Shown: piece by piece, positions 15,647-24,830 of the stretch
How positions within the stretch are numbered: position 1 is the first letter of the stretch
Layout of the letters: every line of letters starts with the position of its first letter
Assembly: GCA_021300015.1 (NCBI GenBank)
Contig: JAJTFB010000040.1
Span: forward strand, 1-34,639
Source of the DNA: Pirellula sp.
Lineage (GTDB): Bacteria > Planctomycetota > Planctomycetia > Pirellulales > Pirellulaceae
Reading direction: 5' to 3'
Length of the DNA stretch: 34,639 nucleotides
Notes under the pieces: generated by a model
Databases searched by the model: none
Told to the model about the DNA's origin: nothing
What the model saw: the letters and a program-made list of their open reading frames with translations, nothing else
Program-made: the position numbers and the translations under genes

Positions 15647-16799
15647 TCGGTTCTGCGAGCTTCATGCAGTACCAAAGCATTCGGGGCAAATGAAAAGGGC
15701 CTTTCCAAAGGCTCCCTTTAAGGTCGTTCGAGCGGCGCGCATCGCGATGCAAATAACCAAACCACTCCCCATGCTCAGGGTCTCCAAAACGATCGAAGCT
15801 CCACTGACATACCTCTTGATGCCATCGATGGTACCGCTCGTGATTCGTTAGCCGCCTTGCAATGTCCGTCGCAATGATCGCTTCGCAATGGGGCCACCAA
15901 AACTTCATGTCGTGCCAGTACTCCTGGATCGGCTTGCTATAGACATCCCGGAAATAGTACAAGCCCCCGAACTCCCGATCCCATCCTCGCTCCCACATCG
16001 CATCGAGAATCGCTAACCCTACCCCCCCCAAACGCTTATCCTTGCGCAGCTTGCTCTCGTGCAGAATAAACCAAGCGCACTCGATCGCGTGACCAGGATT
16101 CAATTGACGTCCATCGAAGTGATCGAGCACTTGGCCATCAGCCCCGACATTCTCCATGAGGACCGCAAGCTCAGGCTTGTAAAAAACCGTCTCGATTTGC
16201 TCGATACACCGATCGATCCAGACCGAGCAGGCGACTCCCAACACCTCGAGATCCCCGAGGTTCGCTCGAAGCTCCTGCGCAGTGGCCATGGCGATCATCC
16301 AAGGACCAATACTCTGCATCGGCCGTGTCGCAGGATCGGTTTTCGAAGCGATCGTACCGGAGTGGAAACAACCCAAAAGGTAAGCTTCAAACATCCGAAT
16401 CGCAGCCGATCGGTAACGTTCCAAATTCGACGCTTGGAACATGGCCGCATAAGCGATCGCAGCAAACGACTCGCTGTAGAAATAACGCCGCATCCGCAGC
16501 GGTTGACCCTCACGCGTGACGGTGAAGTAAAGCTTGCCACTGGTTTCCTGCACACCATGCCGCTCCAAAAAACCAATGCAGCTCTCGGCGATCTCAAGCC
16601 ATTGGGGATTCGGCTCGACGGTATTGTAAAGGGTGGCAAACATCCAAGCTGCACGCCCCTGAAACCAAATCGATTTGTCGGTATCGACGATCGATCCATC
16701 GCGAGACAGCGACGTGATCATCCCTCCATGGATCCGATCCCATCCATGACGAATCCAAAACGGAATCACATCCTCCAGCAATACGCGACCAAAGTTCAC
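15624..16799 (-). CDS. AGE-family (N-acylglucosamine 2-epimerase-like) isomerase
   Basis: About 391 aa, an (alpha/alpha)6-barrel enzyme of the AGE/RnBP/cellobiose-epimerase superfamily. Motifs seen include FWIRHGWDRIHGGMITSLSRDG at the N-terminus, DTDKSIWFQGRAAW, NPGHAIECAWFILHE with its conserved histidine, GGLYYFRD and KFWWPHCEAIIA near the C-terminal catalytic face. It probably epimerises an N-acylated or reducing sugar. The frame stays open into the upstream kinase gene. The chosen start is a GTG at 16799, one base after the kinase stop (16801-16803); a GTG at 16808 is the alternative. The gene is thus tightly linked to the kinase. It overlaps the end of the convergent S51 gene by 23 bp. 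Confidence 0.85.
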   Translation of the reverse strand: MNFGRVLLEDVIPFWIRHGWDRIHGGMITSLSRDGSIVDTDKSIWFQGRAAWMFATLYNTVEPNPQWLEIAESCIGFLERHGVQETSGKLYFTVTREGQPLRMRRYFYSESFAAIAYAAMFQASNLERYRSAAIRMFEAYLLGCFHSGTIASKTDPATRPMQSIGPWMIAMATAQELRANLGDLEVLGVACSVWIDRCIEQIETVFYKPELAVLMENVGADGQVLDHFDGRQLNPGHAIECAWFILHESKLRKDKRLGGVGLAILDAMWERGWDREFGGLYYFRDVYSKPIQEYWHDMKFWWPHCEAIIATDIARRLTNHERYHRWHQEVCQWSFDRFGDPEHGEWFGYLHRDARRSNDLKGSLWKGPFHLPRMLWYCMKLAEPIKDPWGF

Positions 16800-16800
16800 T

Positions 16801-17664
16801 TCAGCCACGATTTGCCGCTGGCTTCGTACGAAGCGTTTTTCGCTTGGCCGGCAAATACGCTCGAAGCAGCGCATTGGCATCGGGATAGCGGTTCGAAGGA
16901 CGCGGCTCCATGGTCTTACGCAAGACCTCGATCAGATCCGGATGCGCTTTGCGCCGAAGCGTCGCTCGACCCTTCGGCGGCCAATCAAATGGCCACTCAG
17001 GCAATACTCCCGTCAGGATTCGATACGCCAGTACCCCAATCGCAAACACATCCGACTTGGCGCTAGGACGCCCCATGGCTTGCTCAGGAGCCATATAGCC
17101 AACTGTGCCCGAACCCGATGCGATCATCGTATGAGCGATCGTTCGCTGAGCGACCTTGGCGATCCCAAAGTCAGTCAACGCCAAACGCCCGTCGGCCATG
17201 AGGATTAGATTCTCAGGCTTGATGTCGCAATGGATGATGCGATTGCGATGGGCATAAGCAACCGCCTCGATCATCTGCTCGATGTAAGAGAGCGCCGTGG
17301 CAAGTCCCACCCGATGCTTGAGCCGCGCAGAGAGTGTCTGGGTGCCGAGCCGACTGACGATGACGAATCGGCCATCGATGAAACTCGCGTCCTTGAGCCC
17401 CAAAATGTTCGGATGCTCAAGCTGAGCAATCAGCCTTGCTTCACGCTGAAACGCCGCAAGCATGCTCGCGGTAACAATGTACTGATGAGGCATCTTCAGG
17501 GCCACATGAACCCCTTCGATCGTATCCCAAGCTTGGTAGACGGTGGCAAAGCCACCCTGGGCCAACTTCTTTTCAATGCGGTACTTGCCGATGCGGCTAC
17601 GCGCTCGCAACATGTGCGAGTCAGCGATTCGTTTAGCCATGGCACCGAGATCTTGAGCTATCAT
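16801..17664 (-). CDS. Serine/threonine protein kinase (cytoplasmic, single domain)
   Basis: About 287 aa, essentially one Hanks-type kinase domain. From the GTG at 17667, visible motifs are LAQGGFATVY (P-loop), VALK with K58, a VNEHPN-like LEHPNILGL segment, HCDIKPENL (146-154) where the usual HRD arginine is Cys, DFGIA (166-170), GTVGYMAPEQ and the SDVFAIGVLAYRILTG helix. The loss of the HRD arginine suggests it may not need activation-loop phosphorylation. There is no membrane segment or sensor domain; the C-terminus is a short basic tail. The ATG at 17664 has AGGA six bases upstream and is preferred to the GTG at 17667. The AGE-family gene follows immediately, suggesting coupled translation. 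Confidence 0.92.
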   Translation of the reverse strand: MIAQDLGAMAKRIADSHMLRARSRIGKYRIEKKLAQGGFATVYQAWDTIEGVHVALKMPHQYIVTASMLAAFQREARLIAQLEHPNILGLKDASFIDGRFVIVSRLGTQTLSARLKHRVGLATALSYIEQMIEAVAYAHRNRIIHCDIKPENLILMADGRLALTDFGIAKVAQRTIAHTMIASGSGTVGYMAPEQAMGRPSAKSDVFAIGVLAYRILTGVLPEWPFDWPPKGRATLRRKAHPDLIEVLRKTMEPRPSNRYPDANALLRAYLPAKRKTLRTKPAANRG

Positions 17665-17833
17665 CACCCTTCCTTAGGTAGCTTGCTCTATCGGCACCCC
17701 CACGCAGAGTATTTGGAAGCTTTCCTGCAAGCCCCCAGGTTGACCTAAACGCGTCATCTAGCCCAAACAGCCAGTTTTGACGCTGCGTAATGGCTCCCTC
17801 GATGCAACCGGGCTCTGATTTTCTTGGGTTTTT

Positions 17834-17867
<34 letters not shown>

Positions 17868-17914
17868 AGCGGTTAGCTCAAGCTCGAAATCAAAGCCGAT
17901 GAGAGCCTGACCGT

Positions 17915-19384
17915 TTACTTCGGAGCGGCTTGGCCGTCGGGAGTTTGGAACAATCCCGAAACGCGACCCCGTCCCGGAGCAGGAGGAGCTTCCCGACGTT
18001 TGAAGTCCGAGGCTCGCGTGGCATTACCCAACGGGACGACATCTTCAACATTCGAACCACGAAGGTAGCCCATGAGCTTGTCGAGGTTGATTCGACTCAC
18101 ACCCATCGACTTGGCCTGCTGCTCGAGCTCAACCCGTCGCTTACCCATGACTTCGGTCGCCGCATCGAGGGTTCCTCCCAAGATTTTGAATTCGTCGCCG
18201 ATGACAAGCCAACGGGTGTTGACGTTGAGGTTGCCTTCCATTCGACCGTCGGGTCGCAGGTCAACCGACACTTCGCCACCGTTCTGAGCAATGAGTGCCT
18301 TGACCGTCTCGCGATCGTCTTTTCCATCCCCGTCGATGTCGAGCTTGCCGACCAAACCGAAGGAGACTTTGCGACCCGGTTGCCAAGCCGGCGAGTAGAT
18401 GCGATCACCCCGAAGAATCGTTTTTGGGTTGCGGTCGGGCAGAACCCGAGCGCGCGAAAGGTGATCGGTTTGCTGGTTGACTTCGACCACTTCGATGCGA
18501 GCCTTTGGCTCCACATCAGCAACCTTGGAGGTATCGTCGTCGAGGACCGAGAAACGAACCCCAGCACGCAGGCCGTCGGCACGACCGAGGTTCAAATAGA
18601 CTGTCTCTCCGCCATCGACCACCTCGGTGATCTTGCCTTGTACGTACTGGAAGTCCTCGCCCTTGATTTCTTCCAGTTGCTTGCCCAGAAGTTCGTTTTG
18701 GCGGGCCAGATCATCGCGCTTCTTGGTCAGCTTATCGATCTCGCCTAGATAAGTTCTTTTTTCGGTTTCCGCTTGCTGAGCCAATCGCTGTCGATCGGTC
18801 TGAATCTTGGTGATCTCTTCTTGTCGCTCTTTCTCTTTTTGTGCATAAGCGACCTGGGTCTGCTCGAGTTGCTGGGCCAACTCGTTGGCACGCTTGCGCT
18901 CGGCTTCACGAGCCTCAGTTTCCTGCTTGATCGTCGCGTCGTACTTGACCTTCAGATCCTCTTCACGCTTGGCTTGGGCGTCGACTTGAAGGTTCCGTTC
19001 GCGAACGGTTTGCATCAGGGTTTCGACCAGCTTGCGATAGTTCTTGTCGGTCACATTGGGGCCCAAAAGCCCCATGTCGGCGACGTACTTCTTCTGGATC
19101 TCGGCGATTTCCGCGTTGCCCGAAAAGGATTGGGTCAACTGGTCGAATTCGGCTTGGCTCGAAGGCTTAGCCCCTAAGACCATCTCAAGAAGCTGCGTTT
19201 TCTTGACCTCTTCTCGGTGCTTGTCTTCGGCTGCTGTTGCCTGAGTTTTGAATGCCTCGACAGTCTTGAAGTTCGTGCCGGATTGGAAGACCGTATAGCA
19301 AAGAGCCCCGATGCACAGAAGGCTCACGAACGACATCACGATGACGTAAGCCTGCCAAACCGATAAATTGCGATCGCGTGCCAT
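17915..19384 (-). CDS. Membrane-anchored coiled-coil protein, planctomycete type
   Basis: About 489 aa from the ATG at 19384; the open frame upstream of it lacks homology-like sequence. One membrane helix lies near residues 12-34 (VIVMSFVSLLCIGALCYTVF). A long coiled coil rich in Lys/Glu/Gln follows, about residues 40-245. After it comes a beta-rich region (KITEVVDGGETVYLNLGRAD), then a segment (about 340-400) containing DIDGDGKDD and NGGEVSVDLRP. That segment ends NVNTRWLVIGD, which resembles a BRCT fold. The C-terminus is low complexity. It probably sits in the inner membrane with the coiled coil outside the cytoplasm. I recognise no named family, so the function is unknown. Confidence 0.85.
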   Translation of the reverse strand: MARDRNLSVWQAYVIVMSFVSLLCIGALCYTVFQSGTNFKTVEAFKTQATAAEDKHREEVKKTQLLEMVLGAKPSSQAEFDQLTQSFSGNAEIAEIQKKYVADMGLLGPNVTDKNYRKLVETLMQTVRERNLQVDAQAKREEDLKVKYDATIKQETEAREAERKRANELAQQLEQTQVAYAQKEKERQEEITKIQTDRQRLAQQAETEKRTYLGEIDKLTKKRDDLARQNELLGKQLEEIKGEDFQYVQGKITEVVDGGETVYLNLGRADGLRAGVRFSVLDDDTSKVADVEPKARIEVVEVNQQTDHLSRARVLPDRNPKTILRGDRIYSPAWQPGRKVSFGLVGKLDIDGDGKDDRETVKALIAQNGGEVSVDLRPDGRMEGNLNVNTRWLVIGDEFKILGGTLDAATEVMGKRRVELEQQAKSMGVSRINLDKLMGYLRGSNVEDVVPLGNATRASDFKRREAPPAPGRGRVSGLFQTPDGQAAPK

Positions 19385-19857
19385 GAACTGCCTCGTTTGC
19401 CCGACTACGTTGAAAACTCTTACGAATCCGTCTCTAGATCGTAAACAGGGATGCTCCAAGCGTCAAATTTTCTGTCGTTAAGTTTGGATTTTTCCGATTT
19501 GGATGCCAATTAAGCGGGTTTCGGGGTCTAGGTCTCTTTGAGGATTCGGATTGTCCCATTTGTTCGGATTGCAACAATCGTTCGGATTAACCGGACTTGG
19601 CGGATTACCCATCGACTTACCCACCCATCGACAGCCCGGGATTCCGCAAAAAAAGAACGGTTGTGGAAAACTTGTCCGTTGCAGAAAGGTTGCCAAATGT
19701 GTCGAACCGGGCAGTCGCAAGTCGATTTGCCCGAATAATTGCCGCAGCTTGGCCACGAAACTACAGGCGACCGGAAAAAACTCGCATTTTGGACACCGTT
19801 AAGTACGATGATACAAGCTGATCCATCCCTTTTCCGTTCGCGGGGCAGAGTCCAAGC
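19385..19857. other. Divergent intergenic region
   Basis: This 473-bp spacer separates the coiled-coil gene (minus) from the PQQ-propeller gene (plus) and must hold both promoters. It contains an array of three TTCGGATT octamers (19545-19588). No gene is supported; short open frames here lack conserved motifs and ribosome binding sites. Confidence 0.55.
19545..19588. repeat. Three TTCGGATT octamers spaced exactly 18 bp apart
   Basis: TTCGGATT occurs at 19545-19552, 19563-19570 and 19581-19588. The start-to-start distance is 18 bp both times, while the intervening bases differ. This is either a decaying minisatellite or a set of binding sites in the divergent promoter region. Confidence 0.6.
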
Positions 19858-21441
19858 ATGATGCACCAAAGCCAATCCGATCGCTGCAACTCCAATCGTT
19901 GGAGTGCCAGCCGCTTTTTCAAGAACCGTTGGACTTCGAGCCAGACGCTCTTTGGACTGGCCCTTGCTGCGTTCCTTGGACTCTCTGGGAACCTCAGAGC
20001 CCAAATCAACCAAAGGGATCTTGCCCCCCTTGGCTTAGAACTGATGTGGGAAAACAGCATCGGCGGAGCCGGGCTCGTCCAAGGCGCCGATAGCTTGGTG
20101 GTCTGGCCCCATTCGAGCGAACGGCGCGAGTACGTCGATGTCTTTGTCGGAAACCGACTGATCGAAAGGATCGATGCGCGACGGGTCGACCGCGATGCCC
20201 TAGAAAAACGGATCTTGGAGGGCAAGTCCGCCGGCGAGGTCCCCCTGCTGGGCTTGGAAGGTGCCAAGGCTCAAGCTCAAAAACTCGTCAAAACCTACGC
20301 GACGATCGGAAAACAAACCACCGTCAAAACCTTCAGCCAACCGGTGACCTTCGTCATAGGCGCGGCGAGCAACGGCGTTGTCACGGCGATCGACGGCGAG
20401 ACCGGTGAGATGCTCTGGCAGAATTCCGTTCCACGAGGCGATCTGCCCATCTACGGACCTGGCGTCTCCGATGACTTCGTCACCGTCGTCAATGGCAATG
20501 CGTTCTACGCCATGGACCTCAAGACCGGCAACATGATCAACTCAGGCCGCCTTGCATTTACGCCTGCCGGGGCCCCCTCCTCCCTCGAATCGCGAATCAT
20601 CGTCCCGTCGACCGAAGGTCGGCTCGTGGGTTACAACGTCAGCAATCCTGTCATCGCTCCGGTGGTTCTCCGCGCCGGTGCGGAAAATCGCCGAGGACTG
20701 TCTATCTCCGCCAACCGAGATTTCATGGCCTGGACCTCCAAATCCGCCCTATTCCTAGTTCACAACGAAAACGTCCCTAAGCTCTGGTCGCAGGTCAACG
20801 TCGAAGAACCCATGGATAGCAGACCCATCGCCACAGCCCAAGGATTTGTTTTCACCAGCATGTACGGTACGGTGATCCACGCGACGACCGCAAGGACCGG
20901 TTCCTACCTCTGGCGAGTGAACCTTGCGATGCCCACCAACCGCACTCCCGTTGTCGATGCCAAACACGTCTTTGTCCTTTCCGACGACGGCCGCTTGGTG
21001 GCCCTGGATCTTGCTACAGGGGCCCAAATTTGGGGTAGTTATGTAGGCCACGTCAAACAGATCGTAGGGACCGGCAAAGAACACCTGTACGTTCAAAATG
21101 ATCGCGGCTCCTTGAGCCGTATCCGTATCGCGGACGGCCAAGTCGATGCGAGCAGCACAGCGATCGTCGATTTGGCGATCCCCAACAGCGTAACCGATCG
21201 CTTGTTTGTAGCGACCAAAGATGGACACATCAGTTGCTTGCGAGAGGTCGAAGCATTGCAGCCTACCGTTTTCAATCCACCTAAAAAATCGCAAGACGGG
21301 TCCAAGCCCTCCTCAAACGCTCCCTCCAACACCCCGTCTAAACCTGCGGCCAATGCGGCCTCGAACGCCGACGATATTTTCGGGGCTCCCTCCTCGGCCC
21401 CAAAGCCCTCGGGCAACGACGATCCCTTCGGCAATCCCTGA
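19858..21441 (+). CDS. Exported PQQ-like beta-propeller protein
   Basis: 527 aa. A basic N-terminus, a hydrophobic segment about 30-45 and LRAQ mark a signal peptide. PQQ-type blade motifs recur: AIDGETGEMLWQNS, AMDLKTGNMINSG, ATTARTGSYLWRVNL and ALDLATGAQIWGSYVG. This indicates an eight-bladed or similar propeller of the BamB/quinoprotein-dehydrogenase type without visible catalytic residues, so a structural or scaffold role is likely. The last about 55 residues are Ser/Pro/Asn-rich and end with two DD-x-FG motifs (DDIFG, DDPFG). It is followed on the same strand by dnaB, 216 bp away. The exact function is not readable from the sequence. Confidence 0.85.
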   Translation: MMHQSQSDRCNSNRWSASRFFKNRWTSSQTLFGLALAAFLGLSGNLRAQINQRDLAPLGLELMWENSIGGAGLVQGADSLVVWPHSSERREYVDVFVGNRLIERIDARRVDRDALEKRILEGKSAGEVPLLGLEGAKAQAQKLVKTYATIGKQTTVKTFSQPVTFVIGAASNGVVTAIDGETGEMLWQNSVPRGDLPIYGPGVSDDFVTVVNGNAFYAMDLKTGNMINSGRLAFTPAGAPSSLESRIIVPSTEGRLVGYNVSNPVIAPVVLRAGAENRRGLSISANRDFMAWTSKSALFLVHNENVPKLWSQVNVEEPMDSRPIATAQGFVFTSMYGTVIHATTARTGSYLWRVNLAMPTNRTPVVDAKHVFVLSDDGRLVALDLATGAQIWGSYVGHVKQIVGTGKEHLYVQNDRGSLSRIRIADGQVDASSTAIVDLAIPNSVTDRLFVATKDGHISCLREVEALQPTVFNPPKKSQDGSKPSSNAPSNTPSKPAANAASNADDIFGAPSSAPKPSGNDDPFGNP

Positions 21442-21657
21442 GCCCACGATTTGCAGATTCCCCGCGATTTCAATCCCTTAGCCTGAAAAAACCGGGCCAA
21501 ACCAAAGGGACTGCGGGTATTGTGTATCCACAGGGGTCCGACCTACAAAATCTGCTCTTTGGATTTCACTCGATTCGAACTTCGGTAAAATTCCCGGTCG
21601 GAAAACAAAGCCGGTAACAAGGCCGGCACGGAGCAACTCAAGACGGAGCGGTCGATC

Positions 21658-23136
21658 GTGAGCACTGAGAATCGAGGCAATCGAGACGACGGGAGCCGAA
21701 AACGTCGCAAGTCGTTATCCTCCGATGGTTCCTCCGTGATCAACCGAGCACCACCCTACGATCTGACGGCAGAAAAAGCCGTCTTGGGATGCGTGCTACT
21801 CAACTCCGATACCCTCAACGAGTTGACGCTCATTCTCCGGCCAGACGATTTCTACGAAGACGCCCACCGGATTCTATTCCAAGCCATGTCGGGGCTCTAC
21901 GATTCAGGCAAACGGACCGATATCGCCCTGCTGGTCAATCAGCTCAAAACCACCGACGAATTCGATCTCATCGGCGGTGCACCGTACCTGGCCGACTTGG
22001 CCCACAGCATCCCAAACGCCGCACACGCTGTCTACTACGCCGAGATCGTCCAATCCAAAGCGATCGTCCGACGCCTGATCGACGCTTCGACCAAAATCCT
22101 TCAGGACGCTTACGACCAGACGGTCGACCCCAAGGACCTGATGGCAGGCGCCGAACAAGCGATCTTTCAGATCCAGGACGACCGCAACTCCAACCAAGCC
22201 CAGAGCGTCTCAGCGATCCTCAAAGAATCGCTCGAACGGATCGATTCGCGCATGCAGGGCGAACAATTGGCCTCCGGGGTCATGACCCACTTCAGAGACT
22301 TCGACACCATGACGGGCGGTCTGCACAACGGGGAGCTGATCATCCTGGCCGCTCGACCCAGTATGGGAAAAACTGCCTTCGCCATGAACATCGCCGAACA
22401 AGTCGCGATGAAGGAAGAAGCCCCGACGTTATTTGTCAGCCTCGAAATGAACTCGATCGAGTTGGTCGACCGACTTCTATGCTCGATCGCCAGAGTCAAC
22501 GGCTCGCGCATGCGGGTCGGCACCATCACCCATGAAGAACAGCAGCGACTGATCAAAAACGCCGCCGACATCTCCGTCGCTCCCCTGTTCATCGACGACT
22601 CCCCAAGTCGGACTGTCAGCGAGATCGCTGCCGTCGCACGTCGAATCTCCAAAATGGAAAACCAAAAGACCGGGAAGAAACTCGGCCTGATCGTCATCGA
22701 CTACCTCCAGTTGATCGACCCAGACAACTCCAAAGACCCCCGCCAAGAACAGGTCGCCAAAATCGCGAGACGACTCAAAATGCTCGCCCGCGAACAAAGC
22801 GTCCCCGTGCTGTGCCTCTCCCAGTTGAACCGCCAAGCCGAGGACTCCAAAGACCACCGACCTCGGCTAAGCCACCTCCGTGAGTCCGGTGCGATCGAAC
22901 AGGACGCCGACGTCGTCATGTTCATCCACCGCGAAGAGTACTATCACAAACCCGACAAAGCAGTCGAATTTGCAGGACAAGCCCAAATCATTATCGCCAA
23001 ACAGCGAAACGGCCCAATCGGCGATGTCGAACTGGTCTGGGAAAAGAATTTCACCCGGTTCCTCAATAAGGCGGCTGAATTCCATAACGATTTTTCACCC
23101 GGAGCCAACGATTTTTCGACCCCAGGAGGGTACTAA
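21658..23136 (+). CDS. dnaB: Replicative DNA helicase DnaB
   Basis: 492 aa starting at a GTG (21658) with a GGAG sequence just upstream. The N-terminal domain begins near PPYDLTAEKAVLGCVLL (about 25-130). The RecA-like C-terminal domain carries Walker A ARPSMGKTAF (K238) and Walker B GLIVIDYLQLI. A PRLSHLRESGAIEQDADVVMFIHR stretch is the usual C-terminal signature. DnaB forms a hexamer that unwinds DNA ahead of the replisome, loaded at oriC with DnaC or an equivalent loader. Length is within the family norm, with no intein. An Asn/Arg-rich N-terminal extension of about 20 residues is unusual. A hairpin follows the stop. Confidence 0.96.
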   Translation: MSTENRGNRDDGSRKRRKSLSSDGSSVINRAPPYDLTAEKAVLGCVLLNSDTLNELTLILRPDDFYEDAHRILFQAMSGLYDSGKRTDIALLVNQLKTTDEFDLIGGAPYLADLAHSIPNAAHAVYYAEIVQSKAIVRRLIDASTKILQDAYDQTVDPKDLMAGAEQAIFQIQDDRNSNQAQSVSAILKESLERIDSRMQGEQLASGVMTHFRDFDTMTGGLHNGELIILAARPSMGKTAFAMNIAEQVAMKEEAPTLFVSLEMNSIELVDRLLCSIARVNGSRMRVGTITHEEQQRLIKNAADISVAPLFIDDSPSRTVSEIAAVARRISKMENQKTGKKLGLIVIDYLQLIDPDNSKDPRQEQVAKIARRLKMLAREQSVPVLCLSQLNRQAEDSKDHRPRLSHLRESGAIEQDADVVMFIHREEYYHKPDKAVEFAGQAQIIIAKQRNGPIGDVELVWEKNFTRFLNKAAEFHNDFSPGANDFSTPGGY

Positions 23137-23147
23137 GTCTCTCTGCA

Positions 23148-23165
23148 AAACACCCTCCGGTGTTT
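23148..23165 (+). terminator. Hairpin after dnaB
   Basis: AAACACC-CTCC-GGTGTTT is a perfect 7-bp stem with a 4-nt loop, 12 bp after the dnaB stop, followed by ATCC. It has no long T-tract, so an intrinsic terminator is possible but not certain. Confidence 0.5.
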
Positions 23166-23251
23166 ATCCTGTTGCAATTCATTAGGCATGACCCGGCACG
23201 AGAACCCACTCCTGCTAGGTCCAGCCACCCCACTTTTTGGCGATAGATCGT

Positions 23252-24610
23252 ATGAACCCATCGTGGACTCCAGACTCCTGGAAGCAATTCCCAGCAGCTC
23301 AACAACCCAACTACCCAGACCCAAACGAACTCCAAAAGGCCGTCGAAGAACTCCAAAAACTCCCACCTCTGGTCACAAGCTGGGAAGTCGACCACCTCAA
23401 AGATCGCTTGTCTGCCGCCCAACGCGGGGATGCTTGGATGCTCCAAGGCGGGGATTGCGCCGAATCCTTCGAACAATGCCAAACCGAACAAATCGCCAGC
23501 AAACTCAAACTCCTCTTGCAAATGAGCTTGGTGATCGTCTTTGCCTCCCGCAAACAGATCATCCGAGTCGGTAGGATTGCTGGCCAATACGCCAAACCCC
23601 GCTCAAGCGATACCGAAACGGTCAATGGCCTGACTCTGCCGTGCTATCGAGGAGACATCGTCAACGGCTATCCCTTCGAACCCCAAGCCCGTCGTCCTGA
23701 CCCAATCCGCTTGATCCGCGGTTACGAACGATCTGCCGCCACCTTGAACTTCATCCGCGCGCTGAGCGAAGGTGGATTTGCCGATCTGCACCATCCAGAG
23801 AATTGGAATCTCTTGTTCGTCAACGAAGTCAAAGGGGACGTCGCCAAACGCTATCGCGAATTGGTCGACTCCCTAGGCTCAGCACTGCGATTCATGGAGT
23901 CGATCCTCGGAGGCCGGACCGTCAACGAACTCAAACGCGTCGATTTCTTCACCTCCCACGAAGCCCTGCTCCTACCCTACGAAGCCGCCTTGACCCGCGC
24001 AAGTATTCGTGGAGTCGGCCACTACAACATGGGAACCCACATGCCCTGGATCGGGGAGCGCACCCGTTTGCTCACCGGTGCCCACATCGAATACTTCCGC
24101 GGGATTCGAAACCCCATCGGGCTCAAAATCGGACCGAGCGCCTCGCCCGAAGAAGTCGTCGATTTGGTCAAACACTTGAATCCCGATAACGAGCCCGGAC
24201 GATTGACCCTGATCCATCGCATGGGCAGGCAAAAGATCGAATCGAAATTGCCGCCGATCCTCGAAGCGGTACGCAAAGCGCAATGCCTAGTCCTCTGGGT
24301 GTGCGACCCCATGCACGGAAACACCATCGGAACACAGCACGGGCGCAAAACCCGGCGATTCGACGACATCGTCGACGAACTGAGACTCTCGTTTGGAATC
24401 CACCACGCCTGCGGTTCGAGCCTCGGCGGTGCCCACCTGGAACTCACCGGCGAGAACGTCACCGAGTGCGTCGGCGGATCCCGCGGGCTGACCGAATCAG
24501 ACCTCGGTGAAGCCTACCAAACCCACGTCGACCCAAGGCTCAACTACGAGCAAGCTCTCGAGATTGCCTTCGAAATCGCCGGCAAACTCCAAGAGTTCCG
24601 CGTCCCCTAA
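23252..24610 (+). CDS. 3-deoxy-7-phosphoheptulonate (DAHP) synthase, class II
   Basis: About 452 aa. It catalyses the first step of the shikimate pathway: phosphoenolpyruvate plus erythrose 4-phosphate give DAHP. The class II (plant/Mycobacterium-type) pattern is clear: SWTPDSWK at the N-terminus, LQGGDCAESFEQC, VGRIAGQYAKPRSS, GDIVNGYPFEPQARRPDP, HYNMGTHMPWIGERTR, GLKIGPSASPEEVV, LVLWVCDPMHGNT and ELTGENVTECVGGS. Metal-binding Cys, His, Glu and Asp positions of the family fall in these segments. The open frame begins at a TTG (23237), but MNPSWTPDSWK at the ATG at 23252 matches the usual start. It stands alone, followed by REP-like repeats. No feedback or regulatory domain is visible. Confidence 0.95.
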   Translation: MNPSWTPDSWKQFPAAQQPNYPDPNELQKAVEELQKLPPLVTSWEVDHLKDRLSAAQRGDAWMLQGGDCAESFEQCQTEQIASKLKLLLQMSLVIVFASRKQIIRVGRIAGQYAKPRSSDTETVNGLTLPCYRGDIVNGYPFEPQARRPDPIRLIRGYERSAATLNFIRALSEGGFADLHHPENWNLLFVNEVKGDVAKRYRELVDSLGSALRFMESILGGRTVNELKRVDFFTSHEALLLPYEAALTRASIRGVGHYNMGTHMPWIGERTRLLTGAHIEYFRGIRNPIGLKIGPSASPEEVVDLVKHLNPDNEPGRLTLIHRMGRQKIESKLPPILEAVRKAQCLVLWVCDPMHGNTIGTQHGRKTRRFDDIVDELRLSFGIHHACGSSLGGAHLELTGENVTECVGGSRGLTESDLGEAYQTHVDPRLNYEQALEIAFEIAGKLQEFRVP

Positions 24611-24616
24611 CCCCTA

Positions 24617-24695
24617 CCCGCCGTCAGGCGACTTGTTTAACCCGCAGCCAACGGCGAGGAAGCGCACTAGCAAACCCCGATCCAACCGCCAGGCG
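24617..24695. repeat. REP-like element, copy A
   Basis: GTTTAACCCGCAGCCAACGG followed by CGAGGAAGCG, in the plus orientation, upstream of the RAYT gene. The flanks (CCGTCAGGCGAC before, CACTAGCAAACCCC after) are shared with the copies at 25476-25700. Confidence 0.8.
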
Positions 24696-24830
24696 CAGAC
24701 ACCCACACCCGATATAGGGGTGCAAGCAAGACTGGGACAGAATCACCTTTAGGCCGCTTCTATTCTTTGGGTCTGAGTATGCGTAAGATTCATTCGGTAA
24801 CTTTCGAATTCTTCGTTGCTGGATCGATCC

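Noticed and set aside
19478..19756. 92-codon minus-strand frame with NPN repeats
   Set aside because: The repeats are a by-product of the 18-bp TTCGGATT spacing; there is no ribosome binding site or domain.
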